A stretch of DNA of 64,000 bases from Gammaproteobacteria bacterium (GTDB taxonomy: Bacteria > Pseudomonadota > Gammaproteobacteria > Pseudomonadales > Cellvibrionaceae): assembly GCA_021151835.1 (NCBI GenBank), contig JAGKWO010000022.1, forward strand, positions 1 to 64,000, in the 5' to 3' direction. The position numbers and the translations under genes were made by a program. Under the pieces are notes generated by a model, which worked only from the letters and a program-made list of their open reading frames with translations, had not been told where the DNA came from and searched no databases. How positions within the stretch are numbered: the first letter of the stretch is position 1; every line of letters starts with the position of its first letter. Positions 9,480 to 18,189 of the stretch are shown in pieces.

Positions 9480-10262
9480 TTAAAATACCAGTTTGGTTCC
9501 TACGAAGGCGAGCATTAGCGCCAATGCTGGACGCAAATAATGATCGGCAACACGGTTAGCCAAATGGCTGCCGATATAAATTCCCGGTAGCGAACCAATC
9601 AATAAATTGGCGAGTAAATGCCAATCGACATTGCCCAGTCCGGCATGCCCCATACCGGCGACCAGCGTCAGCGGCACCGCGTGGGCAATTTCAGTTCCCA
9701 CCAGCCTTACGGTCGGCAACAACGGGTACAGCATAAACAGCGCAACCGTACCCAGCGCGCCTGCACCAATTGAGGTAATGGTTACGACCGCACCCAGAAT
9801 CATGCCGGTAATTACCGTAGCGATCATTTGCTGGCGGCGATCCATGCGGGTAATCCACGAATTATTTTTCTGGCTGTAATCGAAAATTTTGCGTTTAAAT
9901 AAAATGGCTACGGCGGTCAGTAACAAGGCGTAACCTAATGTAGTTTTGATCACTTTATTAAGCGTATCGGTATCGACACTGATTGAATGCAAAACCCATA
10001 ACGTCAATGCGGCAGCGGGCAAACTTCCCAGGGCCAGTTCGCCGGTAATTTTCCAATCGATATTTTTCTTTTTGTGATGTACATGGATGCCGCCCGCTTT
10101 GGTGATAGCAGCGTAGAGCAAATCAGTACCTACCGCATTGGCCGGGCTTACCCCGAAATACAACAGGATCGGGGTCATCAATGAGCCACCGCCAACGCCG
10201 GTCATCCCCACAATAAACCCGACCACTAGCCCGGCGATGATATAACCCAGTTGAAAATCCAT
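9480..10262 (-). CDS. TauE/SafE-family permease
   Basis: 260-aa inner-membrane protein with about eight hydrophobic segments. Family hallmarks are the glycine-rich N-terminal stretch VGMTGVGGGSLMTPILL and the related second-half segment ITSIGAGALGTVALF, typical of the duplicated TauE/SafE (sulfite/organosulfonate exporter) fold. The substrate is not predictable: members export sulfite, sulfoacetate and other anions, and no sulphur gene adjoins. Single-gene unit with its own terminator. Confidence 0.88.
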   Translation of the reverse strand: MDFQLGYIIAGLVVGFIVGMTGVGGGSLMTPILLYFGVSPANAVGTDLLYAAITKAGGIHVHHKKKNIDWKITGELALGSLPAAALTLWVLHSISVDTDTLNKVIKTTLGYALLLTAVAILFKRKIFDYSQKNNSWITRMDRRQQMIATVITGMILGAVVTITSIGAGALGTVALFMLYPLLPTVRLVGTEIAHAVPLTLVAGMGHAGLGNVDWHLLANLLIGSLPGIYIGSHLANRVADHYLRPALALMLAFVGTKLVF

Positions 10263-10494
10263 AAAAATCCACGCAAATGGCTAAAAAACAATCGCTGTTG
10301 ATAAATCAACAGGGCGCGCAGGCTACCAGTCTGGCGCGATAGGCCCTAATAATAATTAGTTTGGTGCTTATAGCCATCAGTTTTAAAGGTCTGGTGGAAA
10401 GGAGCGACGCAGAGTGGGTGATGGGATGGGCGCGTCCCGGCACCCTTGATGACGTGTTTATTTTGTGAGGTCATGGCTGGGCCAGGGAATATCA

Positions 10495-11247
10495 TTATTT
10501 ACAGGGTTTTCCGACCCGATGTTTATCCCGCTCCAGCAGCTCAGTGAGATTGTCAGTTTCCAGCGCCCCATCGATAAACATTTCTTCAATGGTTTTTTCC
10601 TGGGTGCGCAAAATGCCAATTTGGGTAAACATCAATGCATCTTTAGCGGGCAGGTTTTTAAAATACTGTTTACCCATATGCTGGCCATCTACCCAGACTT
10701 CAGCGGAGCCGGTTTTTGGATCGGTTGACCAGTGGATGTGCATGGCAACGCGATGCCATTGCCCCGGCGTTGCGCCTTCTGGCAATTTCCACAACACAGC
10801 TTTTGCGGCACTTTCCTGGAAACTCAGCTCGCTCCCGCTGATATTAAAACGCAATGTTTGTTGCCAGCTTTTATCTGACTCCCAATAACCCAGCTCATGT
10901 TTATGCGCGGTAAATTTTTTTGGCAAATAAAAGCTGAATGCAAAAAAAGTATCTTTACCTTCGTAAGTCATGCCCGCTGTGCCGCGATGGTGGAATTCAC
11001 TGCGGTTTAAAAATTTATTGCCGTTCCACAGAAACGCATCGTCACCGGTTAAGCGCACCTTACCGGAATGCTGTCCATCAAATGCACATTCTGTAGTGAC
11101 CGATAACCCTGCCGGATTGATCGGGGTATGCCATTGCGTGGCGTCGCCGGTTTCAAAATCGCCTTGCCACAAAATACTGGCGCTGGCGTAGTAATTGGTA
11201 AATGCAAATATTGCAGCGACCGATAAAACACGAAGGCATAGCGTCAT
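10495..11247 (-). CDS. Secreted polysaccharide-lyase-like protein (heparin lyase I-like fold)
   Basis: 250-aa protein with a signal peptide ending near residue 24 (..YYASAS). The remainder looks like the Polysacc_lyase/concanavalin-like jelly-roll family (PF14099 type): an N-terminal GDFETGD, a central NRSEFHH segment, then W-rich beta strands and PGQWHRVAMHIHWSTD followed by a conserved VWVDGQ strand. Such proteins cleave or bind uronic-acid polymers such as alginate or glucuronan; the real substrate is unknown. No neighbouring sugar-uptake operon. This fits the plant/algal polysaccharide-degrading lifestyle inferred for the host. Confidence 0.75.
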   Translation of the reverse strand: MTLCLRVLSVAAIFAFTNYYASASILWQGDFETGDATQWHTPINPAGLSVTTECAFDGQHSGKVRLTGDDAFLWNGNKFLNRSEFHHRGTAGMTYEGKDTFFAFSFYLPKKFTAHKHELGYWESDKSWQQTLRFNISGSELSFQESAAKAVLWKLPEGATPGQWHRVAMHIHWSTDPKTGSAEVWVDGQHMGKQYFKNLPAKDALMFTQIGILRTQEKTIEEMFIDGALETDNLTELLERDKHRVGKPCK

Positions 11248-11434
11248 GGGGAATCCCTGCTGGAATTATTGGAACATCTAATGGTCGGAGAATCAGGTGC
11301 GTCTCGATTCCGGCGTGCAGTATTGACGTTTTATACGCAGATGTCGATGGCAATATCTGCTTTATATAAACGCATAGTCAACAGGTTTTTTGATTAAAAA
11401 TTGCAAGCGCGGCCAGCAATTTTCAGGAGGATTT

Positions 11435-11947
11435 ATGAACGACTATTTGCATCACGTCTCCGGCTTTTTTGCGCACGATGACCAGGCGCGCGAAGTGAAC
11501 CAACAACTCCTGGCGGAAAATATTCCGCTCGAACGAATCCATTTGCTTAACAAAACTACCAGTGAACCTTTTCATCCGGTTAAAGAAGACAGCAACGGTG
11601 TATTAAAAGAGATAGTGGTGGACGGCACTATCGGTGCGGCGGTCGGCACGGGCATCGGTGCCCTGGCGCAATTTGCTTTTGTTGCCAGTAATGTGACGCT
11701 GTTTGTCGCCAGCCCTTTAATTGCGCCGTTGGTTATGTTGGGGTGGGGCGCCGGTTTAGGCGGATTTTTGGGAGCGGCCGTCGGCGCCGCAAAAAAAGAA
11801 AAGCCTTTTGAAGACCTGGTGCGCGATGCGATTGAACATGATCAGTATGTTGTGATTGTTGAAACGGTCACCAAAGAAGAAACGGAAATCGCCAAGCGCA
11901 TTATTAAAAATTCAGTGGGTGATTATGAGGATGTGAAGAAGATTTAA
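11435..11947 (+). CDS. Small stress-type protein with glycine-zipper membrane segment
   Basis: 170-aa protein. The first 80 residues resemble the general-stress 17M/YflT-like fold (VSGFFAHDDQAREVNQQLLAENIP..RIHLL), followed by a Gly/Ala-rich hydrophobic hairpin (GTIGAAVGTGIGALAQF to GAGLGGFLGAAVG), then a C-terminal charged strand. Start at 11435 is fixed by CAGGAGG 7 nt upstream; the frame is open to 11390. Probably membrane-associated and stress-induced by analogy, but the function is unknown. Own terminator follows. Confidence 0.75.
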   Translation: MNDYLHHVSGFFAHDDQAREVNQQLLAENIPLERIHLLNKTTSEPFHPVKEDSNGVLKEIVVDGTIGAAVGTGIGALAQFAFVASNVTLFVASPLIAPLVMLGWGAGLGGFLGAAVGAAKKEKPFEDLVRDAIEHDQYVVIVETVTKEETEIAKRIIKNSVGDYEDVKKI

Positions 11948-12000
11948 GTTTGCCTGCACCTGATTTAGAGAATAATGGGGTTATCTATTTTTAAAATAAA

Positions 12001-12028
12001 ACACCATCATGATTTTATGTGATGGTGT
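12001..12028 (+). terminator. Rho-independent terminator
   Basis: Stem ACACCATCA (12001-12009) with TGATGGTGT (12020-12028), preceded by AAAA and followed by TTTTTG. Ends the gene at 11435-11947. Confidence 0.8.
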
Positions 12029-12052
12029 TTTTGCATTGGGAGTGATTTTTTA

Positions 12053-12072
12053 TTTGTTTGTTTGTTTGTTTG
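12053..12072. repeat. (TTTG)5 microsatellite
   Basis: Five perfect tandem TTTG units between two terminators. It lies outside any gene, so phase variation of a protein is unlikely. Confidence 0.9.
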
Positions 12073-12108
12073 TTAATCACTACTGCGCAGCTAGAAAACG
12101 GGCGAAAA

Positions 12109-12134
12109 AAAGGCCGATAAAAATATCGGCCTTT
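12109..12134 (-). terminator. Rho-independent terminator of the CxxCH/DUF1501-like operon
   Basis: Stem AAAGGCCGATA (12109-12119) with TATCGGCCTTT (12124-12134); on minus the T run continues to 12105. It lies 27 bp beyond the stop of the last gene of the three-gene minus-strand operon. Confidence 0.85.
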
Positions 12135-12160
12135 TGAACGAAAATCTTCAACAACCCAAT

Positions 12161-13768
12161 TTAACTTATCGTCCCATTCACAATCGGCTGAAACGCCGTG
12201 AGCCGGTCCATCATCGCCGCTGAACCCAAACCATGGCCACGGAATAGTGTGGGGAATTGGCTTTGTTGTCCATGCAGCGCCATGTAATTCAGCACCAGCG
12301 TTTCCACCAGCAAGTTCACATTGTTAGCCGCCGGGCTGCCAGCAGTTTCCACGTCGCCACTCGGGCGCATATAGCCGATTTGTTGATGACGCATTTGCTC
12401 GTCGCTGATAGCCGCGGGATCAGTTGCGGTACCGCCCACCAATACCGGCCGCCCACCAGGGTTGTAGACCAGGAAAAACGAGCAGGCCGTTTGCTGGTCA
12501 TCGCCGGTCCATACGCCTTTGCCTCGGCCAGCGGCGGAATCGTCGATCATCCCGTTGCTGAATACCGAGCCATCGCTGAATACATAAATCATTAACGGCA
12601 TACGTTTGCGCGCCGCGTATTCCAGACAGGCGCCGATGCATTTACCCGCGCGCTGGTCGCGCATTTCGCCGGTGGACCTATCGCCAGTGTGGTAATCGTA
12701 ACCGCCCATGGTGATGGTCCCGGCACCGGCGTAACCGTTCACGACCAGCTTCATGACCGAGGCGGTTTTGCGCAGTTCGCCGTCACTGTCGAATTCATCG
12801 AAAGAGAAAATACCGTTGGTACCGACGATATCGGCATCGGCAATCGGGTCGATGTCCGCCGGGTTGCCGAAGCGCGCCGCGAGGTCCGCACTTTTCACGT
12901 AGCCGCAACGCAGTAACTCCTTGAGCTGCGCATCGCGGGTGTGCATGCTGGTGATCGCATTGAGTTTGGCGTCGCTGATGCGATAGATGGATTCCATGGT
13001 TTTGACGATGTCTTCCTGGCTCATTAAATCCACCAGGTCACCTACGTCCACCAGGCCGGTCACATCGTTGGGGTTGTCCACTTTGGTGGGGCGCACCTCC
13101 AGGTTGATCAGCGCGGCCGGGGCCATGGAGTTGCCGCCGGAGTCGCTATTGCGTGAGCCGATTAAATCCACCAGCGAGCCCGCCGCACCGGCTTTATAAA
13201 TACCATACATCGGGTTGTGCGGATTGTTGGCGGTATCGTTTTCCGAGCGCGCGGAAATCACGGCACCGTTAGTGTTGGCCGCTGTCGCCGCCTGTACTTT
13301 GGTTTTCATGCCCGCGAGGATGCCGGAGTCAGCGTGGAATAACAGGCCCATGCTGCTATCAATCAGGGTTGCGGCGGTTGATGAACTGGGGGCCATGTCC
13401 GCGGGCAAACCTTGTTTCTGGTAGCCGGCGGCGCTGAGGAAATCACGCTGGCCGCCGCGCTGCCCGATCAATACATTGGAACCGGCGAAGTTGGCGCCGC
13501 CGGCAAGGTCAAAACAGATAAAGGGAATCTTGCCCGCGCCCTGGGCGGCAATCCCGCAGGCGTCGCGCACAGCGGCAATGTCGGCGGACAATCCCACTTC
13601 AGCGGCATAACCCGGCTGGGTCAGGATGCTGAACAGGGACCCGCCAATCAGTGTGCCCGAACCGAGTTTGAAGCCCTGGGCAATCATCTCGCGCCGGGTA
13701 ATGGGGCGGCGATGGTTGTTGAGCAGGAGCGGAGCGTCCGGGTGCAAAGGTTTTTTGTATTTAGCCAT
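12161..13768 (-). CDS. DUF1501-like Tat-exported protein
   Basis: 535 aa. The N-terminus has a twin-arginine motif, RRPITRREMIAQGFKLG, followed by a hydrophobic stretch ending ..GYAAE, so export in folded form is likely. After it comes FICFDLAGGANFAGSN, close to the opening strand of DUF1501/sulfatase-like proteins, and later a DYHTGDRSTGEMRDQRAG segment typical of the phosphatase/sulfatase fold's His/Asp region. DUF1501 proteins are regularly encoded with cytochrome-c-type PSD proteins, as here. ATG at 13768 is preferred over GTG 13780. Third gene of an operon, 19 bp after the LamG lipoprotein gene. Enzymatic activity unknown. Confidence 0.75.
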   Translation of the reverse strand: MAKYKKPLHPDAPLLLNNHRRPITRREMIAQGFKLGSGTLIGGSLFSILTQPGYAAEVGLSADIAAVRDACGIAAQGAGKIPFICFDLAGGANFAGSNVLIGQRGGQRDFLSAAGYQKQGLPADMAPSSSTAATLIDSSMGLLFHADSGILAGMKTKVQAATAANTNGAVISARSENDTANNPHNPMYGIYKAGAAGSLVDLIGSRNSDSGGNSMAPAALINLEVRPTKVDNPNDVTGLVDVGDLVDLMSQEDIVKTMESIYRISDAKLNAITSMHTRDAQLKELLRCGYVKSADLAARFGNPADIDPIADADIVGTNGIFSFDEFDSDGELRKTASVMKLVVNGYAGAGTITMGGYDYHTGDRSTGEMRDQRAGKCIGACLEYAARKRMPLMIYVFSDGSVFSNGMIDDSAAGRGKGVWTGDDQQTACSFFLVYNPGGRPVLVGGTATDPAAISDEQMRHQQIGYMRPSGDVETAGSPAANNVNLLVETLVLNYMALHGQQSQFPTLFRGHGLGSAAMMDRLTAFQPIVNGTIS

Positions 13769-13787
13769 GATCGGTATCACTCCGTAG

Positions 13788-16376
13788 TTATTGCAACAGC
13801 ATCACTGCACTGCCGAGGCTGGCGGCGCAGGTTGCTTTAACGGTGGTCAGGGTGCGATCTGCGGCACAACTGGTGCCGCAGCTGATCATGTTATCGATCA
13901 GTTGATTCAATTCCTGGCGTAATACCGCCGGATTGGCCTGTTGCTCCAGTTTGGTATGCGGGCCGGATGCGTCGGCAATTTCTGCCGCCAGCAAACGGTG
14001 CAGCAAGGGTTCGATGATCAAATCGCGTTTGGCGCCGCTATCAAATGCCGTAGTGGCGGGCGCACTGAAATCAAAGCCGGGGAAGACCGCAGCGCGGGCA
14101 GCATTGGCGCCACCACTGTTGCCGACCAGCGCATTACAGTAGGCAACGGTCAATTGGGTGATGCCCATTTGCTGCGCTGCCAGGAATCCATCCAGGTTAG
14201 TGAGTGTTGGCAACTGTTGTTTCACTTTGTCATAGGTGCCGGCGACCAATGGTGTCGTGGCCGGGATACCTGTCATCGCCGCCAGGCTGGCGTTGATCTC
14301 GGCAAAGTCGCGCAGGCCCAGTGACGGCTGGTCAGGAATATCGGCCGGTTCGGCGGGCGGTGCAATGGTCGGCGTGGTGCGCGTGTACTGATGATCGCCA
14401 ATTCGGTCAAACGTCAGGAAGAAAACATCGTCCCCCGGTCCGCTCTTGGCTTCCACCACAGTGCCGAGCGGGGAGAGTGACTGGCGCCCGCCCACCGCCG
14501 CCGCTGAATTCAATTGGGTGTCGAGGTGCGCAAAGACCTGGCCGGCAACTGCCTCGGTACCGTTAACACCAATGCGAATCCCTTTAATGGGAACCGGTGC
14601 CGTCAGAGAGCCACCGCCCAATACGGTGAAGAATGGTGTGGCGAACAGGTAGCCGTAATCGTCCAGTTGCTGTACCTCAAAGACGATAAAGCAGTTGCCG
14701 GTTTTGCCACTGGCGGTTTCGGTGAAGCAGGCGGGCTGGTTAATCAAGTCCGATACGTTGAACAGCAGCAGGTAGCGCGCACCGACGCCGACGTCGAAGT
14801 TGGTTTTGATATCCCCCGCGCTCATCGCACGTTTGTGGATCGCCAGGAAGCGTACGCTGCCAGCCCACGGCCGGTTGCCGGATACTTCATTGCCGACCAC
14901 CAGTGCATAGCTGCTATCCCAATCTTTCAGGAAGGCGCCGGCCTGGGGATCGTTATCGCCGGTGAATTCGCCGTTCACATACAGGCGGCGGCCGCGAATC
15001 GGGTCGAAAGTCATCACCACATGTTGCAACGAGGCTTGCGCGCGCTCGTCATTGTCATCGGTTGCCAGCACCATCAAGCCGTTGGCGTCGCTCTTGTCGG
15101 TGCGATTCATGGCTACGTAGTTGTAGTCGTATTGGCCAAGGCTGAAGTTGCGCTCGGTGGTGCTACCGGAATAGCTCACAATCCGCGCCGGGTTATTGTC
15201 GTTCGCGCCCTGGTCCAGGCTGTCCGGGATTATCCAGGTTTCTACCGTGTATTCACCGGAGCCGCGCAGTACATCGAAGAACTTTTTACTGCCGCTGACG
15301 GTGGCTTGTGCGCGACCGTTATCCACGAACTTCACGCCCCAGGCGCTGCTCCAGGCAACATTGCCGATCAGGTTCAGGTCGGCCACCGGATCTATCCCCG
15401 AGGTGTCAAAGGCGATGGTGCCCTTGCCGGTCTTGAATTCGTATTTGGCGATGATGTCGCTATCGATCCGGCCGCCGCTGCTCAAGACAAACGCATCGCC
15501 CAGGCCTACCGCTTTACTGACGACCAGGTCCGGGTCCACCTCAACGGCGGTGATGGTGTCGGCAAACGCCTGGATAGCAGCTTGCATGGTGGTGGCGTTA
15601 GCAGCGCAATCGCTCCAGCAGTTGTGGGAATCGGCGCGCAAGCGCTGTACCAGGCGCGACTGGGCGGGGTTGTCCAAACGCATTTTGCTTTTCGCGGCCT
15701 GGTAGGCGGCATCCACTTCAGCGCTGGCGAAATAGGGTTGTTGGCGCGTAGCGGCAGATTCCGAGTGGCAACCGGAGCAATACTGGGTCAGCACCGGATA
15801 CACGGTGGTCGCAAAGTTACCGCTGCTTACCGGGAAACTTTTGGTGTCACTGATCGTGTGGTCGGCAGGTGCTTTGAGGACTACATCGTTGGCGGTGGTT
15901 TCCCGTGGGCCCGCCCACTTGTTGATCCAGCCGGTAACGATATCGCCACAGGCTACCGGGTCCGAGGTCCAGCAATTGTGGCCGCCGGCAACTTTGGTCA
16001 CCAGGCGGGAAGACGCCGGGTCGGCCATGTTGACCAGGCCGTTTTCAATAACTGCATCGTAAGCGAGGTTAATGTCATCGCCGCGCGCAAACGTGGGAGC
16101 CTGGGTTTGGTGGCACGCGCCACAGCGGTCGGTACGGGCGATATTGATCCAGAGTTCGTTCTGGAATTTGACGATATCCGGTGTGCCAGCGGGTTTAGCG
16201 CCCTTATACACAAAATCGCTACCACCGTTATTAACGGGGGGAGGGTTGTTGGGTTTTACATCGCTGCTGCTGCCTGAGCCACAGCCGGCGAGCAAGCTGC
16301 TTAATAGCAATAATGCCAGACCCAGCTTCGGCCATTGCAGGCGTGCGCATGCTGGATAAGAGTGCTTATTCATCAT
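13788..16376 (-). CDS. LamG-domain lipoprotein with two CxxCH haem motifs
   Basis: 862-aa envelope protein. Lipobox LLAGC with acylated Cys at residue 32, then a Gly/Ser/Pro linker. Two c-type haem sites follow: CGACH (85-89) and CSGCH (200-204), each in a repeat unit that ends in a conserved HNCW segment and a helix, suggesting duplicated mono-haem domains. A LamG/concanavalin domain (about 330-530) has YTVETWIIPDSLDQG, HVVMTFDPIRGRRLYVNG and a WAGSVRFLAIHKRAMS ending. The C-terminal part is unassigned. The start at 16376 is 1 nt after the upstream stop (TAACATG) with AGGTGA before it, indicating translational coupling. Confidence 0.82.
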   Translation of the reverse strand: MMNKHSYPACARLQWPKLGLALLLLSSLLAGCGSGSSSDVKPNNPPPVNNGGSDFVYKGAKPAGTPDIVKFQNELWINIARTDRCGACHQTQAPTFARGDDINLAYDAVIENGLVNMADPASSRLVTKVAGGHNCWTSDPVACGDIVTGWINKWAGPRETTANDVVLKAPADHTISDTKSFPVSSGNFATTVYPVLTQYCSGCHSESAATRQQPYFASAEVDAAYQAAKSKMRLDNPAQSRLVQRLRADSHNCWSDCAANATTMQAAIQAFADTITAVEVDPDLVVSKAVGLGDAFVLSSGGRIDSDIIAKYEFKTGKGTIAFDTSGIDPVADLNLIGNVAWSSAWGVKFVDNGRAQATVSGSKKFFDVLRGSGEYTVETWIIPDSLDQGANDNNPARIVSYSGSTTERNFSLGQYDYNYVAMNRTDKSDANGLMVLATDDNDERAQASLQHVVMTFDPIRGRRLYVNGEFTGDNDPQAGAFLKDWDSSYALVVGNEVSGNRPWAGSVRFLAIHKRAMSAGDIKTNFDVGVGARYLLLFNVSDLINQPACFTETASGKTGNCFIVFEVQQLDDYGYLFATPFFTVLGGGSLTAPVPIKGIRIGVNGTEAVAGQVFAHLDTQLNSAAAVGGRQSLSPLGTVVEAKSGPGDDVFFLTFDRIGDHQYTRTTPTIAPPAEPADIPDQPSLGLRDFAEINASLAAMTGIPATTPLVAGTYDKVKQQLPTLTNLDGFLAAQQMGITQLTVAYCNALVGNSGGANAARAAVFPGFDFSAPATTAFDSGAKRDLIIEPLLHRLLAAEIADASGPHTKLEQQANPAVLRQELNQLIDNMISCGTSCAADRTLTTVKATCAASLGSAVMLLQ

Positions 16377-16377
16377 G

Positions 16378-17610
16378 TTATTCACCTTTGCAATAGTTGG
16401 CGGTGTCGACAAACACTTGTTTCAGTTGGTAGCCAGAGGTAGCAAAACTGGTCGTGAACTCGTTAATTTTGCTGCGATCAGTGGCGTCGGCTGGCTTACG
16501 CAAGCACACGTTCTGGAATACTTTTTCTACCTGGCATTGGGCAAATGCATGGCTATGGGCGATTTCTGTATTCATGGATTTGGCGCCGGTACCTTTACCG
16601 GGCAAGGTTGAATCCCAGCCCAGGAACTGGTTGATGCCGGTGCGCCAGTAGTTTTGCCAGTCATCGTTTTGCGTGACGTAACCGTATTTGAAGGTGTTGG
16701 CGTTAATGCGGTATTTCTTCTCCACGCGGCTGTTGGTATCCGGGTCCAGGGTACCTTCGGTGTTGTAGTGGATGCTGCCGTTCAGGCCTTCCGGGTCGGC
16801 ATCGACATCGTATTCGAAATCGTAATAGGCATAGGCCTTGGCCATCGGGTCCATGCCGTTGTGGCAGCCGATACAGTTGTTAAGGAATACCCGGCTATCG
16901 CCACCGGGGCTGCGGCTCACGTCCTGGCGGATAAAATCCGGCACCAGGCTGGTGTCGTGTACTTGCTCCAGGTCGCGGCAGAGATGGTTCAATAGGGTGA
17001 AGCGGAACATCGCACGGTTGGTCCCGGCGATAAAAAATGCCTTGGCCGCCGCCCGGCTTGTGATAACACCGGACGTTGCTTCCGCCGGTAAACCGTTCAC
17101 CGCAGATTGGTTGCGCTTGACCAGTGTATTTTTCAGGCTGACGCCCTGGGCCTCAATCGCTTCGTAGTGGGCATTGTTGTTGTTGGAGTAGGCCGGTAAA
17201 CCGGACGCATTACTGGTGTAGATAACATCCCCGTACAGCGCCGAGCGGAAGTCTTCCCCGTCGCGCACCAGGCCGATAATGGTGGCGGTGTAATCGTTGA
17301 GCGGTGCAAATACGGTGCGGTCGCGGTTGGTCCAGGGCGTGACCATGTTCTTCAGGGTAACGCCGTAAAAGGCTTCATTATCCATGGCGATGTTAACGGC
17401 GGCTGCGACATCGCCGTTGCGGATGTGGGTCGCCATGGACTGCAATACGGCTTCAGTAGGGGGAACCCCTGCAACACGGTTGTGAATTTGCAGGGCCTGT
17501 TCCCTGGGTCCAGCGAAGCTGCCAGCAGCGATAAACGCCAGGGCAAAAATTCCCATACGGGAAATACGCTGAACCAGCTTGCTAAGGATGCTGGTAGACG
17601 GAATAGTCAC
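16378..17610 (-). CDS. PSD/DUF1588-like exported protein with one CxxCH motif
   Basis: 410 aa, first gene of the minus-strand operon. I start at GTG 17610 because AGGAG lies 5 nt upstream and a signal peptide (VTIPSTSILSK..FAG) follows at once; the frame is open to 17661. The key segment is FLNNCIGCHNGMDPMAKAY (CxxCH at residues 246-250), which resembles the DUF1588-type cytochrome region of Planctomycete PSD proteins (C..CH..(I/M)DP.). It is shorter than those 700-1000-aa proteins and lacks the N-terminal modules. Periplasmic haem protein working with the two downstream products is the inference. Confidence 0.72.
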   Translation of the reverse strand: MTIPSTSILSKLVQRISRMGIFALAFIAAGSFAGPREQALQIHNRVAGVPPTEAVLQSMATHIRNGDVAAAVNIAMDNEAFYGVTLKNMVTPWTNRDRTVFAPLNDYTATIIGLVRDGEDFRSALYGDVIYTSNASGLPAYSNNNNAHYEAIEAQGVSLKNTLVKRNQSAVNGLPAEATSGVITSRAAAKAFFIAGTNRAMFRFTLLNHLCRDLEQVHDTSLVPDFIRQDVSRSPGGDSRVFLNNCIGCHNGMDPMAKAYAYYDFEYDVDADPEGLNGSIHYNTEGTLDPDTNSRVEKKYRINANTFKYGYVTQNDDWQNYWRTGINQFLGWDSTLPGKGTGAKSMNTEIAHSHAFAQCQVEKVFQNVCLRKPADATDRSKINEFTTSFATSGYQLKQVFVDTANYCKGE

Positions 17611-18189
17611 GGTGGCTCCTGATTGCTGCAGGTCGCAGCTAACATGGTTAATAAAAATCATGGTTGATAAAAATGCATCGGCACAGGCTATCCTTAGGTG
17701 ACATAAAATCCGGGGTTACCGGATTTCGGATACAGCATGGCCTGAAAGTCTTATTGTCGCGTTAGCGCACTATGCAGCGACTATGCCTAAAACCGGCCGG
17801 CCGCCAATGAACAGGTGCAATACGTTCAGAATTAGAATTGGTTCTCTCTTCCTGGTACAAATCGACAAACAATCTCCCACAGGCGTAAATTTTAGCGCTA
17901 TTAGCCGCTGGTGGATTGGCCGCTGGTCGGTTGCCAAACGGTGGTACAACTGGCGCAAATTGTCACTTTGGGGTGGGGATCGGCAATTTGTGATCTGGTT
18001 CAAATTGCCTTATTGGATGAAGTTTGGGCGATGCCGAGCGGTAAAACGAGATGCCGCTCACACCGGACGAGTTCGGGCAGGATGATTGGCGTGCCCTTGG
18101 CTACTCTGTAGGCATTCGCAGTGGTTGGCGTGGGTTTTGAATAGCGCTTACGAATCGCCGGTTTGGTGTTTACTTTTTGGCAGCACTTT
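17611..18189. other. Divergent control region of the two CxxCH gene clusters
   Basis: About 580 bp separate the GTG of the PSD-like gene and the first ATG of the HzsA-related gene. A 100-codon frame at 17783-18085 lacks a ribosome-binding site and homologous look, so I treat the region as non-coding. Both clusters' promoters must be here; I could not identify a specific operator. Confidence 0.5.

Noticed and set aside
12053..12072. Phase-variable locus at the TTTG repeat
   Set aside because: The repeat is between two terminators, outside any coding region or promoter position.
14514..16277. 587-codon plus-strand frame
   Set aside because: Antisense to the LamG lipoprotein gene, which has a lipobox, CxxCH sites and coupled translation; the frame is open only because of GC-biased third positions.
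17783..18085. 100-codon frame in the divergent control region
   Set aside because: No ribosome-binding site; Trp/Arg-rich composition unlike neighbours.
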